This document shows, in pieces, positions 25,075 to 35,938 of a stretch of DNA of 64,000 nt. A program made the position numbers and the translations under genes. The DNA comes from Georgenia sp. SYP-B2076. GTDB lineage: Bacteria; Actinomycetota; Actinomycetes; Actinomycetales; Actinomycetaceae. The notes under the pieces are model-generated. The model saw nothing but the letters and a program-made list of their open reading frames with translations, was not told where the DNA came from and did not search any database. Location: the NCBI RefSeq assembly GCF_003991205.1, contig NZ_RXOZ01000003.1, positions 1 through 64,000 on the forward strand, written 5' to 3'. Position 1 is the stretch's first letter; the number at the start of each line of letters is the position of its first letter.

Positions 25075-27702
25075 GTGACCAGCAGACGAAGAAAGCGGCA
25101 GCGCCGGATCGTCGCGGTGCTCGCACTGCTCGTCGCGCTCGGCCTGGTGCTCCCGTTCGCGTTGCCCCTCCTTCCCGCCGGCGCCGCGACGCCCTCGACC
25201 GTCAATGCCGCCGAGCCCGCCGGGGTGAACAGCGGCTCGGACGGCGCAGCACCCGCCGGAGCGAACACCGCCGCGCCCGACGCCGGCACGGCCGCGAGCG
25301 CCGACGCCCCCCTCGTCATCCTCGGGATGTCGGGTGTGCGCTGGGAGGACCTGTCGAGCCTGTCCACGCCCCACCTGTGGGAGCTCGCCCAGCAGGGGGC
25401 CTCCGCGAACATGGTCGTGCGCTCGGTGCGCTCGAGCACCTGCCCCGCCGACGGCTGGCTCGCCCTCTCGGCGGGCCGCCGCGCCGCGGACGTGCCCATG
25501 GCCGACTACGGCACCTGCCGTGACCTGCACGAGGTCGGCGAGTCCGGCGTCGTCCCCGGCTGGCCGGACTACCTGGACGCCGCCGCCGACGCCTCGTACG
25601 ACGCCACCCCCGGTCTGCTCGGGGACCTCGTCGACGAACACGGCGTGGCCTCCCTCGCCGTCGGCCCGGGCGCGGCGATCGCGCTGGCCACCTCCGGCGG
25701 CGTCGTCGCCGGGGACCAGGTCCGCGCGCCGACCAGCGGCGAGCGGCTTGGCCGGGAGGTGGCCAAGGCACTCCCGGGCCACGCCCTGGCGGTGGTCGAC
25801 GTCGGATCGGTCCGCGACCGCAACCGCCCGCTGGTGGGCGTCCCCCCGCCGGGCGCCACGCCCGCGCCGGAGGTCATCCCCGCGCCGGGACCCGCCGAGA
25901 CGCCCGTCACGCCGCCGACGGAGGCGTGGCTGCTGACCTCGCCCGAGCGCAACGAGCAGGTCGCCGCGATCGACGCGCGCGTGGGCCACGTCCTCGACGC
26001 GGTCCGCTCCACGGCGCCGGGCGCGACCGTCGTCGTCGCCTCCTTGGCGAACTCCGGGACCGAGCCGTACATGCAGCTGCTCACCGCGGACGGCCCGGCC
26101 CTGGCCGGGCTCCCCGCCACGGGCGCCCTCTTCGACACCCGCTCCACGCGCCAGCCGGGCATGGTCCAGTCCACCGACCTGACCCCCACGGTGCTCGCCG
26201 CGCTGGGCGTCGAGGGTCCCGCCGGCCTGGCGGGCGCGCCGCTGACCGTGCTGCCCGACGGGCGCTCCGGCCCCGCGCGCGTTGCCCACCTCGAGGACGT
26301 CAACAACCACGCCGTGGCCATCCGCCCGCTCGTCGGCCCGTTCTACTCGGCCCTGGTCCTGATCGACCTGCTGCTCTTCGGGGTGGTCACCCTCGGCCTG
26401 AACCGGCGGGTCCTCGACGCGACAGCCGCCAAGCTCGAGGCGCGGGCCGGCCGCGGCGCGCGCGGCTCGGCGGCCGCGGCCGCCCTCGCCCGGGCGCTTC
26501 GCTCGCGCCGACCGGCCGCGGTGCTGCGCGTCCTGCGCGCCGCCGCCGTCGTCATCGGCGCGATCCCCGTGGCGAGCTACCTGGCCAACCTGCTGCCCTG
26601 GTGGCGCGCGGACAGTCCCGGCTCCGTGCTCTACACGGCGACCGCCGTCTTCGCCGGGGCGATCGCCGCCGTCGCGCTGCTCGGGCCGTGGCGGCGCCAC
26701 CTGCTCGCCCCCGTCCTCATCGTGGCGGGGCTGACGGCGGCGCTCCTGACGGTGGACGTCATCACCGGCGCGCGTCTCCAGCTCTCCTCCCTCATGGGGG
26801 TCCAGCCGCAGGTCGGGGGCCGCTTCTACGGCTTCAACAACTCCTCGTTCTCCCTCTTCGCCGCCTCCACGATCCTGGTGGCGATGTGCCTCGCGGAGCC
26901 GCTGGTGCGGCGCGGGCGGCGGGTGTGGGCCGCCGTCGGGATCGGGGCGATCGGCCTCGTGGCCGTGGCGCTCGACGGTTCCCCCTCCATCGGCGCGGAC
27001 TTCGGGGGCCCGCCGGCGCTGATCCCGGGATTCCTGGTGCTCGCCCTCCTCGCGCTCGGCGTGCGGCTGACGTGGCGGCGCATCGCCCTGGTGCTCGGCG
27101 CCTCCGCCGTGCTCGCGCTGAGCTTCTCGGTGATCGACTGGCTGCGCCCGCCCGCGGAGCGCTCGCACCTGGGCCGGTTCGTCGAGACGGTGCTCGACGG
27201 CGGCCTCCTCTCGGTGATCGGGCGGAAGCTGCAGCAGAACCTGACGAACCTGTTCGGCTCGACGCTGACGCTGCTGGCCATCGGAGGTGTCGTCGTCGTG
27301 GTCGTGCTGCTCACGCGACCGCTGCGCAGCGTCGCCCGGGCCAGCAGCGAGTCGAGCTACGGCTGGCTCGTGGGTGCGGACACGCTCGGGCGGATCGACC
27401 GCGACGCGGTTATGCTGCGCCCGACCCTCGTGGCGCTCGGCACGACTTTCGCGATCGCGTTCGCGGTCAACGACTCGGGCATCGTGCTGCCCGCGATCGG
27501 CATCGCCCTTGCGGTACCGCTGCTGGTGGGGGTGGTGGCGGGCTGGCTGCTCGAGCACGGCACGGCGACGGGCCCGGCGTCGGGCGGCGCGCCCCGCACG
27601 GAGGCGCAGGGGACGGTCGGGGCCGGAGTGTCCGGACCTCAGGCCCCCGGGGCCGACGCCTCCGGACCTCAGGCCTCCGGGGCGGACGCCCAGGCGCGGT
27701 AG
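25075..27702 (+). CDS. Large actinobacterial membrane protein with phosphatase-like ectodomain
   Basis: An 875-residue protein (GTG start). An N-terminal signal anchor is followed by an extracytoplasmic domain of about 330 residues resembling the alkaline-phosphatase fold, with SSTCPADGWLALSAGRR and DLTPTVLAALG (reminiscent of sulfatase/phosphatase proteins). Then come about ten membrane helices (residues 420-840) and a repetitive Gly/Pro/Ala tail. The NNSSFSLFAAST segment and the combination of domains recur in actinobacteria without assigned function; an envelope role is plausible. The metal ligands of true phosphatases are not all evident. The 3' end overlaps the convergent glycosyltransferase gene by 34 bases. 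Confidence 0.75.
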   Translation: MTSRRRKRQRRIVAVLALLVALGLVLPFALPLLPAGAATPSTVNAAEPAGVNSGSDGAAPAGANTAAPDAGTAASADAPLVILGMSGVRWEDLSSLSTPHLWELAQQGASANMVVRSVRSSTCPADGWLALSAGRRAADVPMADYGTCRDLHEVGESGVVPGWPDYLDAAADASYDATPGLLGDLVDEHGVASLAVGPGAAIALATSGGVVAGDQVRAPTSGERLGREVAKALPGHALAVVDVGSVRDRNRPLVGVPPPGATPAPEVIPAPGPAETPVTPPTEAWLLTSPERNEQVAAIDARVGHVLDAVRSTAPGATVVVASLANSGTEPYMQLLTADGPALAGLPATGALFDTRSTRQPGMVQSTDLTPTVLAALGVEGPAGLAGAPLTVLPDGRSGPARVAHLEDVNNHAVAIRPLVGPFYSALVLIDLLLFGVVTLGLNRRVLDATAAKLEARAGRGARGSAAAAALARALRSRRPAAVLRVLRAAAVVIGAIPVASYLANLLPWWRADSPGSVLYTATAVFAGAIAAVALLGPWRRHLLAPVLIVAGLTAALLTVDVITGARLQLSSLMGVQPQVGGRFYGFNNSSFSLFAASTILVAMCLAEPLVRRGRRVWAAVGIGAIGLVAVALDGSPSIGADFGGPPALIPGFLVLALLALGVRLTWRRIALVLGASAVLALSFSVIDWLRPPAERSHLGRFVETVLDGGLLSVIGRKLQQNLTNLFGSTLTLLAIGGVVVVVVLLTRPLRSVARASSESSYGWLVGADTLGRIDRDAVMLRPTLVALGTTFAIAFAVNDSGIVLPAIGIALAVPLLVGVVAGWLLEHGTATGPASGGAPRTEAQGTVGAGVSGPQAPGADASGPQASGADAQAR

Positions 27703-28472
27703 GGGCGCCCCGGCTTCTGACCCGCGCTGTTGTCCGGCCGCTGCGAGGCGGGGACCTTCACGCCGCGCAGGCGCCGCGCGTTGGCCGCGAGCGCGACGTC
27801 CCGGTACTGGGCGCCCCGGTGCAGCTGGCCGGCGAGATCGTTGCGCGAGGGCCGGTGCCGCAGGTCGCAGGGCACCTCCTGGACGGTGAACCCGGCGACG
27901 AGCAGGTCGATCGTCATGCCCGTCTCCACGCCCCAGCCGCGCGAGAGGGGGCTGGCCGCCTCGAACGCCTCGCGGGTGAGGCACCGCTGGCCGGAGAGCG
28001 GCTGGGCGGGGCTCCACCCCGTCGCCCTGGCGATGGAGCGGCGCGCGAGCCCCGTGACGATGCCCCGCCCGCCCGCGCCGGGCTGCGGGGGCAGGACGGC
28101 GATCGTGCAGTCCGCGCGGCCCTCAAGCACGGGCGGGACGAGGGGGGACGTGGCGACCGCCGTCTCGCCGAGGTCGGCGTCGATGAAGAGCAGGAGACGC
28201 GGCGGGGCGCCCACCACGTCCCGCATCGCGACCACCGAGGCGCCGGTCTCCATCGCGGAGGCCTTGCCCCGGTTGACGGAGTGGCGCACCACGACGGCGC
28301 CGGCGCCGCGGGCGGCGTGCTGGGTGTCGTCCTCGGATCCGTCGTCGACGACGAGCACGAGGTCCACGTGCGGGATGGCGCGGGCCGCGCGGACGGTGGC
28401 GGCGACACGCTCGGCCTCGTCCTTCGCGGGGATGATGACGGCGACCCTCTGGGACTTCGGTGGTTGCCTCAT
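27669..28472 (-). CDS. Family 2 glycosyltransferase
   Basis: A 267-residue GT2 protein with a single GT-A domain: VAVIIPAKDEAERVAATVRA at the N-terminus, VVDDGSEDDT for nucleotide-sugar binding, FIDADLGE as the DxD metal motif, and GWGVETGMTID near the acceptor site. It resembles glucosyl-3-phosphoglycerate synthase and dolichyl-phosphate-sugar transferase relatives; the donor is uncertain. The start at 28472 gives the canonical length, although the ribosome site is weak and upstream GTG codons exist. Its last 11 codons overlap the convergent gene on the other strand. Confidence 0.82.
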   Translation of the reverse strand: MRQPPKSQRVAVIIPAKDEAERVAATVRAARAIPHVDLVLVVDDGSEDDTQHAARGAGAVVVRHSVNRGKASAMETGASVVAMRDVVGAPPRLLLFIDADLGETAVATSPLVPPVLEGRADCTIAVLPPQPGAGGRGIVTGLARRSIARATGWSPAQPLSGQRCLTREAFEAASPLSRGWGVETGMTIDLLVAGFTVQEVPCDLRHRPSRNDLAGQLHRGAQYRDVALAANARRLRGVKVPASQRPDNSAGQKPGRPYRAWASAPEA

Positions 28473-28560
28473 CTGTCCAAGCCTATCCACGAACCCGACC
28501 TCCAGCGCACCGGCGCCCGGCGGCCCCTTGACCTGCCCCTGACCCGCCGGCGCGGTGAGG

Positions 28561-28648
28561 CCGGTCAGCGCAGGCTGACCTGGCGACGATGCCGGCGGGC
28601 CGCCGGTCAGCGCAGGCTGACCTGGCGCGAGACGATGCCGGCGCGGGC
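28561..28648. repeat. Tandem duplication of the 3' end of the DUF5926 gene
   Basis: The gene end with its stop (28603-28648) is repeated at 28561-28600: 25 bases identical, then a 4-base gap, then near-identity again. Each copy contains the stem-loop GGTCAGC-GCAG-GCTGACC (28563-28580 and 28605-28622), which includes the stop codon. It may act as a double terminator. Confidence 0.8.
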
Positions 28649-29497
28649 GCGGCGCTCGTCGGCGTTCAGCGGCTCGCCGTTTGCCAGGGCCGCGTCGAGC
28701 TTCTTCTCGAAGGCCTTGACGGGCCCGACGAGCTCCTCGGCCTCGGTGCCCGGCGCCAGCTCCCACACGGGGATGAGGATCCCGCAGGACCGGAAGGCGC
28801 CCACGAACTTCGCGCCCTCGTCGACGGCGGAGTCGCGGGCGGCGTGCAGCCGGGCGATCGCGTCGAGGACCAGCTCCTGGTCCTCCGGGCGCGCCCAGCG
28901 CAGGAACTCGCGGTTGTTCAGGCGCACCCAGTAGGCGGAGTCGACGCCCTCGACCTTCTGGGTCGGCGCGATCTCCTCGCTGGCGTGCTCGAGCGCGTGC
29001 TGGACGTCCTCGTCGCGCTCGGTGTCGGCGTCGAGCCAGTAGTCGAAGGTGTCCTTGACCTGGACCTCGAAGGGCACGGCGGTGTCGAGGACGTCCTGCA
29101 GGCGCGGCCCGGGCTCGGGCAGCCCGGCGACGGTGAGGGGCGTGCCGGGCTCGAGCTCGAGCGCGTCGAGCAGGACGGCGGCGACGTCGCGGGAGGCGTC
29201 CCCGGAGTGCGTGCCGGACTGGAGCGCGACGAGGACCGTGCCGTCGGCGCGGTGCAGCGCGGGGAGCATGTCCGGCAGCAGCGTGACGAGCTGGACCTCG
29301 CGGGCGCCGTGCTCGGCGGTGGTGCGGACGGTCGCCGTGGCGGCCGGGATGACCTCGCGCATCGCGACGATGTCGGTCTCGCCGGGCAGGCCCTCGAAGG
29401 GGCGCTCGACGTAGGCCACCTGGGGGCGCTTGACCTTCGGGGTGCGCTCGGGGCTGTCGGCGATGGACTGGCGCTTGGCGCGGCTCTTCTTACCCAT
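28607..29497 (-). CDS. DUF5926 family protein
   Basis: A 296-residue cytoplasmic protein with a basic start (MGKKSRAKRQS) and the conserved sequence of the actinobacterial DUF5926 family (YVERPFEGLPGETDIVAMRE, AYWVRLNNREFLRWARPE). It carries an SEC-C-neighbour type lysine-rich N-terminus but no cysteine cluster. Function unknown. ATG at 29497 is the first conserved codon; a longer frame upstream is not conserved. The terminal codons and stop form a hairpin that is duplicated downstream. Confidence 0.85.
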   Translation of the reverse strand: MGKKSRAKRQSIADSPERTPKVKRPQVAYVERPFEGLPGETDIVAMREVIPAATATVRTTAEHGAREVQLVTLLPDMLPALHRADGTVLVALQSGTHSGDASRDVAAVLLDALELEPGTPLTVAGLPEPGPRLQDVLDTAVPFEVQVKDTFDYWLDADTERDEDVQHALEHASEEIAPTQKVEGVDSAYWVRLNNREFLRWARPEDQELVLDAIARLHAARDSAVDEGAKFVGAFRSCGILIPVWELAPGTEAEELVGPVKAFEKKLDAALANGEPLNADERRARAGIVSRQVSLR

Positions 29498-29541
29498 GGC
29501 GCCCAAGAGTACGGGGCGTGGGCGCCGCGCTTGTCGCGCCC

Positions 29542-29895
29542 TCAGATGATGGTGGGCTCGCCGCCGCCGTCGGCGGCCAGCGGGAGGCCGGCGGCCCGCC
29601 AGGCCCTCATCCCGCCGTCGAGGTTGTACGAGTCGTAGCCGGCCTGGTTGAGCCACATCACCGAGCGCGCGGAGCGCCCGCCGGAGCGGCACACGACGAT
29701 GAGGTCACCCTCGGGGAGCTCGTCGATGCGCTCGGGCAGCTCCCCCATGGGGATGTGCACGGCGCCGGGGGCGTGGCCCGCCTCCCACTCGCTGTCCTCG
29801 CGCACGTCGAGCAGCACGTAGCCGTCGGGCACGGGCCGCGCGGGGTCGAGGTCGGGGACGGCGATCTGGGAGCCGGGAACGTCGGGAAGAGCCAT
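29542..29895 (-). CDS. Single-domain rhodanese-like sulfurtransferase
   Basis: A 117-residue rhodanese domain with [22 protein letters not shown] and the active-site loop CRSGGRS (Cys69). The six-residue CRSGGR loop is typical of sulfurtransferases acting on thiosulfate or persulfides rather than of Cdc25-type phosphatases. Cytoplasmic. It is divergent from pgm (74 bases between starts) and is followed by the DUF5926 gene 44 bases on, possibly in one transcript. Confidence 0.88.
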   Translation of the reverse strand: MALPDVPGSQIAVPDLDPARPVPDGYVLLDVREDSEWEAGHAPGAVHIPMGELPERIDELPEGDLIVVCRSGGRSARSVMWLNQAGYDSYNLDGGMRAWRAAGLPLAADGGGEPTII

Positions 29896-29969
29896 GCGCC
29901 CAGCCTACGTGCCCGGGCCGGGGCGCTAACTGCCCTGCCGTGCGCGGCTTCCGGTGGCAGGATCGGCAC

Positions 29970-31631
<1,662 letters not shown>

Positions 31632-31652
<21 letters not shown>

Positions 31653-31679
31653 CGGGGACGCGGCGCCGGGCGAGTAGCG
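31632..31679. repeat. Tandem duplication of the 3' end of pgm
   Basis: GACGCGGCGCTGGGCGAGTA, continuing CG (31632-31654, includes the TAG stop), is repeated at 31657-31679 with one T-to-C change and a two-base spacer. Each copy has a small CGCT/AGCG stem around the stop codon. Confidence 0.8.
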
Positions 31680-31710
31680 CGCCGGCGGGGCGGGCCGTGC
31701 GACCGACCGG

Positions 31711-32223
31711 TCAGTCCTGCTCGCCGATGTCCTCGTTCCACAGGCCGGGCTCCTCGGCGATGAACTCGCGCATCATCGCCGCGCAGCCGGCGTCGTCCAC
31801 GACCACGACCTCGACGCCCCGCGCGCGCAGCAGGTCCTCGCCGCCGTAGAAGGTCCGGTTCTCGCCGATGACGACGCGCGGGATGTTGTACAGCAGGATC
31901 GCGCCGGTGCACATGTCGCACGGTGAGAGCGTCGTGACCATCGTGGCTCGCGCGTAGACGCGCGCCGGCAGGCGCCCGGCGTTCTCCAGGCAGTCGGTCT
32001 CGCCGTGGCGGATGGCGCTGCCGTCCTGCACGCGCCGGTTACGGCCGACGGCGAGCACCTCGCCGTCCACGACGAGGGCGGCGCCGATCGGGATGCCGCC
32101 CTCCGCCCGGCCCGCCCGCGCCTCGGCCACGGCCAGGGCGAGCGCTCCGGCGTCGCCCACGTGCCCGCCGCCGCCCACGGGTCCGCCGTCGTGCGTCCGT
32201 GCGCCTCCGTCGTCCGTCTCCAT
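31711..32223 (-). CDS. Yeast-type cytosine deaminase
   Basis: A 170-residue zinc deaminase strikingly like yeast Fcy1: GGIPIGAALVVDGEVLAVGRN, RHGETDCLENAGRLPARVY, TTLSPCDMCTGAILLYNIPR, IGENRTFYGGE and a C-terminal W-N-E-D-I-G-E. Zinc ligands are His73 (HGE, Glu75 catalytic), Cys102 and Cys105. It converts cytosine to uracil (and may accept creatinine-like or isocytosine substrates). An in-frame ATG four codons earlier is an equally plausible start. It is divergent from the MFS gene. The bacterial CodA type is unrelated in fold. Confidence 0.88.
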   Translation of the reverse strand: METDDGGARTHDGGPVGGGGHVGDAGALALAVAEARAGRAEGGIPIGAALVVDGEVLAVGRNRRVQDGSAIRHGETDCLENAGRLPARVYARATMVTTLSPCDMCTGAILLYNIPRVVIGENRTFYGGEDLLRARGVEVVVVDDAGCAAMMREFIAEEPGLWNEDIGEQD

Positions 32224-32316
32224 GGCGGCGATCATCGCACCCCGCGTGTCCAACCTCACCGCCCGGGCCGGTCCGCGGCCCTGCCCCTTCCCGGCCGGTT
32301 GCGGCAGAATCGCCTG

Positions 32317-33531
32317 GTGCCCGGGCCCTACAGTCAGATTCTCCGCCTTCCCGGCGCCCTGGCCTTCTCCGCCGCCGGCCTGCTGGCGCGCTTCCCGACC
32401 GGGATGATCAGCATCGGCATCGTCCTGATGCTCTCGGAGATGTACGGCTCGTACGCCATGGCCGGCACCGTGTCGGCGACCTTCGTCGTCGCCCAGGCGA
32501 TCTGCGCGCCGCAGCTCGCGCGGCTGGTGGACCGCCACGGCCAGGCCAAGGTGATGGCGCCGTCCGTCACGGTGAGCGCGCTCGGCCTGCTGGGCCTCGT
32601 GGTCGCGGCCGTGGCCGGGGCGCCGACGTGGACGCTCTTCGCCGCCGCGGCCCTGGCGGGCGCGACCATCGGCTCGCTCGGCGCCCTGGTGCGCGCGCGG
32701 TGGAGCCGGGTCGCGCGCACCCCGAAAGAGCTGCACCGGGCGTTCTCCCTGGAGTCGGCGCTCGACGAGTCGACCTTCGTCCTGGGCCCCGTGGTGGCCA
32801 CCGCGCTGGCGACGTCGGTGGCCCCGTGGTCGGGGGTCGCCGTGGCGCTGGTCCTCGTCCTCGTCGGCGGCTACGCGTTCCTCGCGCAGCGGAGCACGGA
32901 GCCCCCCACGGTCGTGCGCGTGAGCCACACCGGGCGCGGCGGCTCGGTGATGCGCTCGGGGGTGATGATCGGGCTCGTCGCGGTCTTCATGTTCGTCGGC
33001 GGGATCTTCGGGGCCACGGACGTCTCGATCGTCGCGTTCACCGCGGAGCACGGCCGCCCGGGCATGGCCGGGGTGCTGCTCGCCATCTTCTCCGCGGGCT
33101 CCGTGATCGCCGGGCTGCTCTACGGCGCGAAGGTGTGGACCGGCCCGGCATGGCTGCGGTTCCTCGTCGGCGTGGTGGCGCTGACCGTCGGGACCTCGCT
33201 CTTCCAGCTGGCGAGCACCCTCGGCGTGATGGCCGCAGTGATGTTCGTGACCGGGTTCGCGATCTCTCCGACGATCATCAACGGCAACTCCATGGTCCAG
33301 CGCATCGTCGCCAAGGACCACCTCACCGAGGGCCTCACCTGGCTGAGCACCGGCATGAACTTCGGGGTCTCGATCGGCGCGTCCGTCGGCGGGGTGATGA
33401 TCGACGCCCGCGGCTCCCACTCCGGCTTCCTCATGGTCCTGGCCTGCGGCGTCCTCGCGGTCGTCACCGCCCTGCTGGTGGCGCCCGTGCTGCGCCGCGG
33501 CGGCCAGGACGTCGCCGCCCACGTGTCCTGA
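32317..33531 (+). CDS. MFS transporter
   Basis: A 404-residue protein with about 12 membrane helices in two halves and a central basic loop (TGRGGSVMRSG). MFS signatures such as LVDRHGQAKVMAPS between helices 2 and 3 are present. It is probably an efflux or nucleobase-related carrier; substrate unknown. The GTG at 32317 begins the conserved region, but no strong ribosome site is visible. It is divergent from the cytosine deaminase gene (93 bases apart), so a link to pyrimidine transport is possible but unproven. Confidence 0.82.
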   Translation: MPGPYSQILRLPGALAFSAAGLLARFPTGMISIGIVLMLSEMYGSYAMAGTVSATFVVAQAICAPQLARLVDRHGQAKVMAPSVTVSALGLLGLVVAAVAGAPTWTLFAAAALAGATIGSLGALVRARWSRVARTPKELHRAFSLESALDESTFVLGPVVATALATSVAPWSGVAVALVLVLVGGYAFLAQRSTEPPTVVRVSHTGRGGSVMRSGVMIGLVAVFMFVGGIFGATDVSIVAFTAEHGRPGMAGVLLAIFSAGSVIAGLLYGAKVWTGPAWLRFLVGVVALTVGTSLFQLASTLGVMAAVMFVTGFAISPTIINGNSMVQRIVAKDHLTEGLTWLSTGMNFGVSIGASVGGVMIDARGSHSGFLMVLACGVLAVVTALLVAPVLRRGGQDVAAHVS

Positions 33532-33610
33532 CACCGCCGCGGCACGAGCACCCGGCGCAGCTTCCCGGCTCCCCTGTTCGACGCCGTGGGCGCGCGCCAC
33601 AATGGGCCGC

Positions 33611-33979
33611 ATGGCCGACGCGCACCACCATCACGCCATCGACTACGTCGAGCTCGCGGTCACCGACGTCGAGGAGGCCAAGCGCTTCTACGCGGAGGCC
33701 TTCGGGTGGCAGTTCACCGACTACGGCCCGGAGTACGCCGGCATCCACGGACCCGGCGGGGAGTCCGGTCCCGAGGCCGGCGGCCTGCGCCTGGACGCCG
33801 AGGTGACCACGGGCGGCCCGCTGGTCCTGGTGTACTCCGACGATCTCGACGGGACCCTGTCGGCGGTGACGGCGGCCGGGGGGCTCGTCGTCGACGGCCC
33901 CTATGACTTCCCGGGCGGCCGCCGGTTCCACTTCCGCGACCCCAGCGGCAACCAGCTGGGCGTCTGGTCCCCTGCCTAG
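33611..33979 (+). CDS. VOC (glyoxalase/bleomycin resistance) superfamily protein
   Basis: A 122-residue protein with two beta-alpha-beta-beta-beta units: IDYVELAVTDVEEAKRFYAEAFGWQF at the start and FRDPSGNQLGVW at the end. Such proteins form dimers with a metal site and may be isomerases, dioxygenases or binding proteins; this one is unspecific. A His-rich start (DAHHHHAIDY) is natural. ATG codons at 33602 and 33611 are both possible; no ribosome site separates them. Confidence 0.85.
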   Translation: MADAHHHHAIDYVELAVTDVEEAKRFYAEAFGWQFTDYGPEYAGIHGPGGESGPEAGGLRLDAEVTTGGPLVLVYSDDLDGTLSAVTAAGGLVVDGPYDFPGGRRFHFRDPSGNQLGVWSPA

Positions 33980-34058
33980 CGCGGCGCTCGGGCTGCGCGT
34001 CCCCCACGACAGAGGAAGGATCGGCACCGACAGCCGCCTCCTCCCGAAGGAGCACACC

Positions 34059-35801
34059 GTGGCAACTTCCGTCGCCGAGCACCTCGTCAACCAGCTCGCG
34101 GCCGCCGGGGTCGAACGGATTTACGGGATCGTGGGCGACTCGCTCAACCCCGTGGTCGACGCCGTCCGACGCACCGCCGGCCTCGACTGGGTCCACGTCC
34201 GCCACGAGGAGGCCGCCGCCTTCGCCGCGGCCGCGGAGGCCGCGGTCACCGGCAAGCTGGCGGTGTGCGCCGGCTCCTGCGGGCCGGGCAACCTCCACCT
34301 GATCAACGGCCTCTACGACGCGAACCGCTCACGCGTGCCGGTGCTGGCGATCGCCTCGCACATCCCCACCGACCAGATCGGCACGCAGTTCTTCCAGGAG
34401 ACGCACCCGGACCGGCTCTTCACCGAGTGCTCGGTCTTCTCGGAGATGATCTCGTCCCCCGCCCAGGTCCCCCGCGTCACCCGCAGCGCCATCCAGCGCG
34501 CGGTGGCCTCGCCGGGCGTCGCGGTGCTGACCCTGCCCGGGGACGTCGCCGACCTTCCCGTGAGCGACGGCGACGACCAGGCGCTCGTCCCGGTGCCGCG
34601 GCCCGCCCGGCTGGTGCCCGACGCCGCCGACGTCGCCGCCCTGGCCGAGGCCATCAACGACGCCAAGAAGGTGACGTTCTTCGTCGGCGCCGGCGCGCGC
34701 AGCGCCCACGACGACCTCCTCGAGCTCGCGGACCTCGCCGCCGCGCCCGTCGGGCACTCGCTGCGCGGCAAGGAGGTCATCCAGTACGACAACCCCTTCG
34801 ACGTCGGCATGTCGGGCCTGCTCGGCTACGGCGCGTGCCAGGACGCCATGGAGGGCGCGGACCTGCTCGTCCTGGTCGGCACGGACTTCCCCTACGACCG
34901 GTTCCTGCCCGCGGGCGTGCGCACCGCGCAGGTCGACGTCGACGCCGGCCACCTCGGCCGTCGCACCCGGCTGGACCTGCCGGTGCACGGCGACGTCAGG
35001 GAGACGGTGCGGCTGCTCCTCCCGCAGGTCCGGCGCAAGACCGACCGCAAGTTCCTCGACCGGATGGTCAAGAAGCAGCAGGACATGATGACCAAGGTGG
35101 TGGGCGCGTACACGAAGAACGTGGAGAAGATGCGGCCCATCCACCCGGAGTTCGCGACGGTGCTGCTGGACGAGGCCGCCTCCGAGGACGCGGTCTTCAC
35201 CGTGGACACCGGCATGTGCAACGTGTGGGCCGCCCGCTACATCACGCCCAACGGGCGGCGGCGGGTGGTCGGGTCGTTCCTGCACGGCTCGATGGCCAAC
35301 GCCCTGCCGCACGCCATCGGGGCGGCGTTCGCCGACCGCGACCGCCAGGTCGTGGCGATGGCCGGGGACGGCGGCCTCTCGATGCTGCTGGGTGAGCTCA
35401 TCACGCTGCGCACCTACAACCTGCCGGTGAAGGTGGTGGTCTACAACAACGCGACGCTCGGCATGGTCAAGCTCGAGATGATCGTCGAGGGCCTGCCCTC
35501 CTACGGCACCGACTCGCCGCCGGTGGACTACCGGCAGGTCGCGCTGGCGCTGGGCATCCCGGCCGTCCGGGTCGAGGACCCGAAGGACCTGCGCAAGGCG
35601 CTGAGGGACGGGCTCCGGCGCAGGGGGCCGGCCCTCATCGAGATCGTCACCGACCCCAACGCCCTCTCGATCCCGCCGTCGATCACCGGCGGCCAGATCC
35701 GCGGCTTCGCCACCGCCGTCACGAAGCAGGTGTTCGGGGGCGGCATGGGCGAGGTCATGGCCATGGCCCGCTCGAACCTCCGCAACATCCCGCGGCCGTG
35801 A
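34059..35801 (+). CDS. poxB: ThDP-dependent pyruvate dehydrogenase (quinone)/pyruvate oxidase
   Basis: A 580-residue ThDP enzyme. The N-terminal PYR domain has the catalytic Glu in HVRHEEAAAFAAAAEA, followed by a central FAD/nucleotide domain and the C-terminal PP domain with the ThDP motif GDGGLSMLLGEL ... VVYNN. It matches PoxB in length and sequence: peripheral membrane oxidation of pyruvate to acetate and CO2 with transfer of electrons to menaquinone. The GTG start at 34059 follows GAAGGAG. The last residues would carry the lipid-binding tail. Monocistronic. Confidence 0.88.
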   Translation: MATSVAEHLVNQLAAAGVERIYGIVGDSLNPVVDAVRRTAGLDWVHVRHEEAAAFAAAAEAAVTGKLAVCAGSCGPGNLHLINGLYDANRSRVPVLAIASHIPTDQIGTQFFQETHPDRLFTECSVFSEMISSPAQVPRVTRSAIQRAVASPGVAVLTLPGDVADLPVSDGDDQALVPVPRPARLVPDAADVAALAEAINDAKKVTFFVGAGARSAHDDLLELADLAAAPVGHSLRGKEVIQYDNPFDVGMSGLLGYGACQDAMEGADLLVLVGTDFPYDRFLPAGVRTAQVDVDAGHLGRRTRLDLPVHGDVRETVRLLLPQVRRKTDRKFLDRMVKKQQDMMTKVVGAYTKNVEKMRPIHPEFATVLLDEAASEDAVFTVDTGMCNVWAARYITPNGRRRVVGSFLHGSMANALPHAIGAAFADRDRQVVAMAGDGGLSMLLGELITLRTYNLPVKVVVYNNATLGMVKLEMIVEGLPSYGTDSPPVDYRQVALALGIPAVRVEDPKDLRKALRDGLRRRGPALIEIVTDPNALSIPPSITGGQIRGFATAVTKQVFGGGMGEVMAMARSNLRNIPRP

Positions 35802-35938
35802 GCGCGCCGCGGTGGAAATGCTGGCACAGTGACGGGGGTCGTGCGACACTCCGGCAACGTGGGTGAAGTCTGCCGACACCAGTGCCCTGTCACACCAGTC
35901 GTACCCGTCACCCCTCGCCAGCTCCGGGAGAGTCACAG

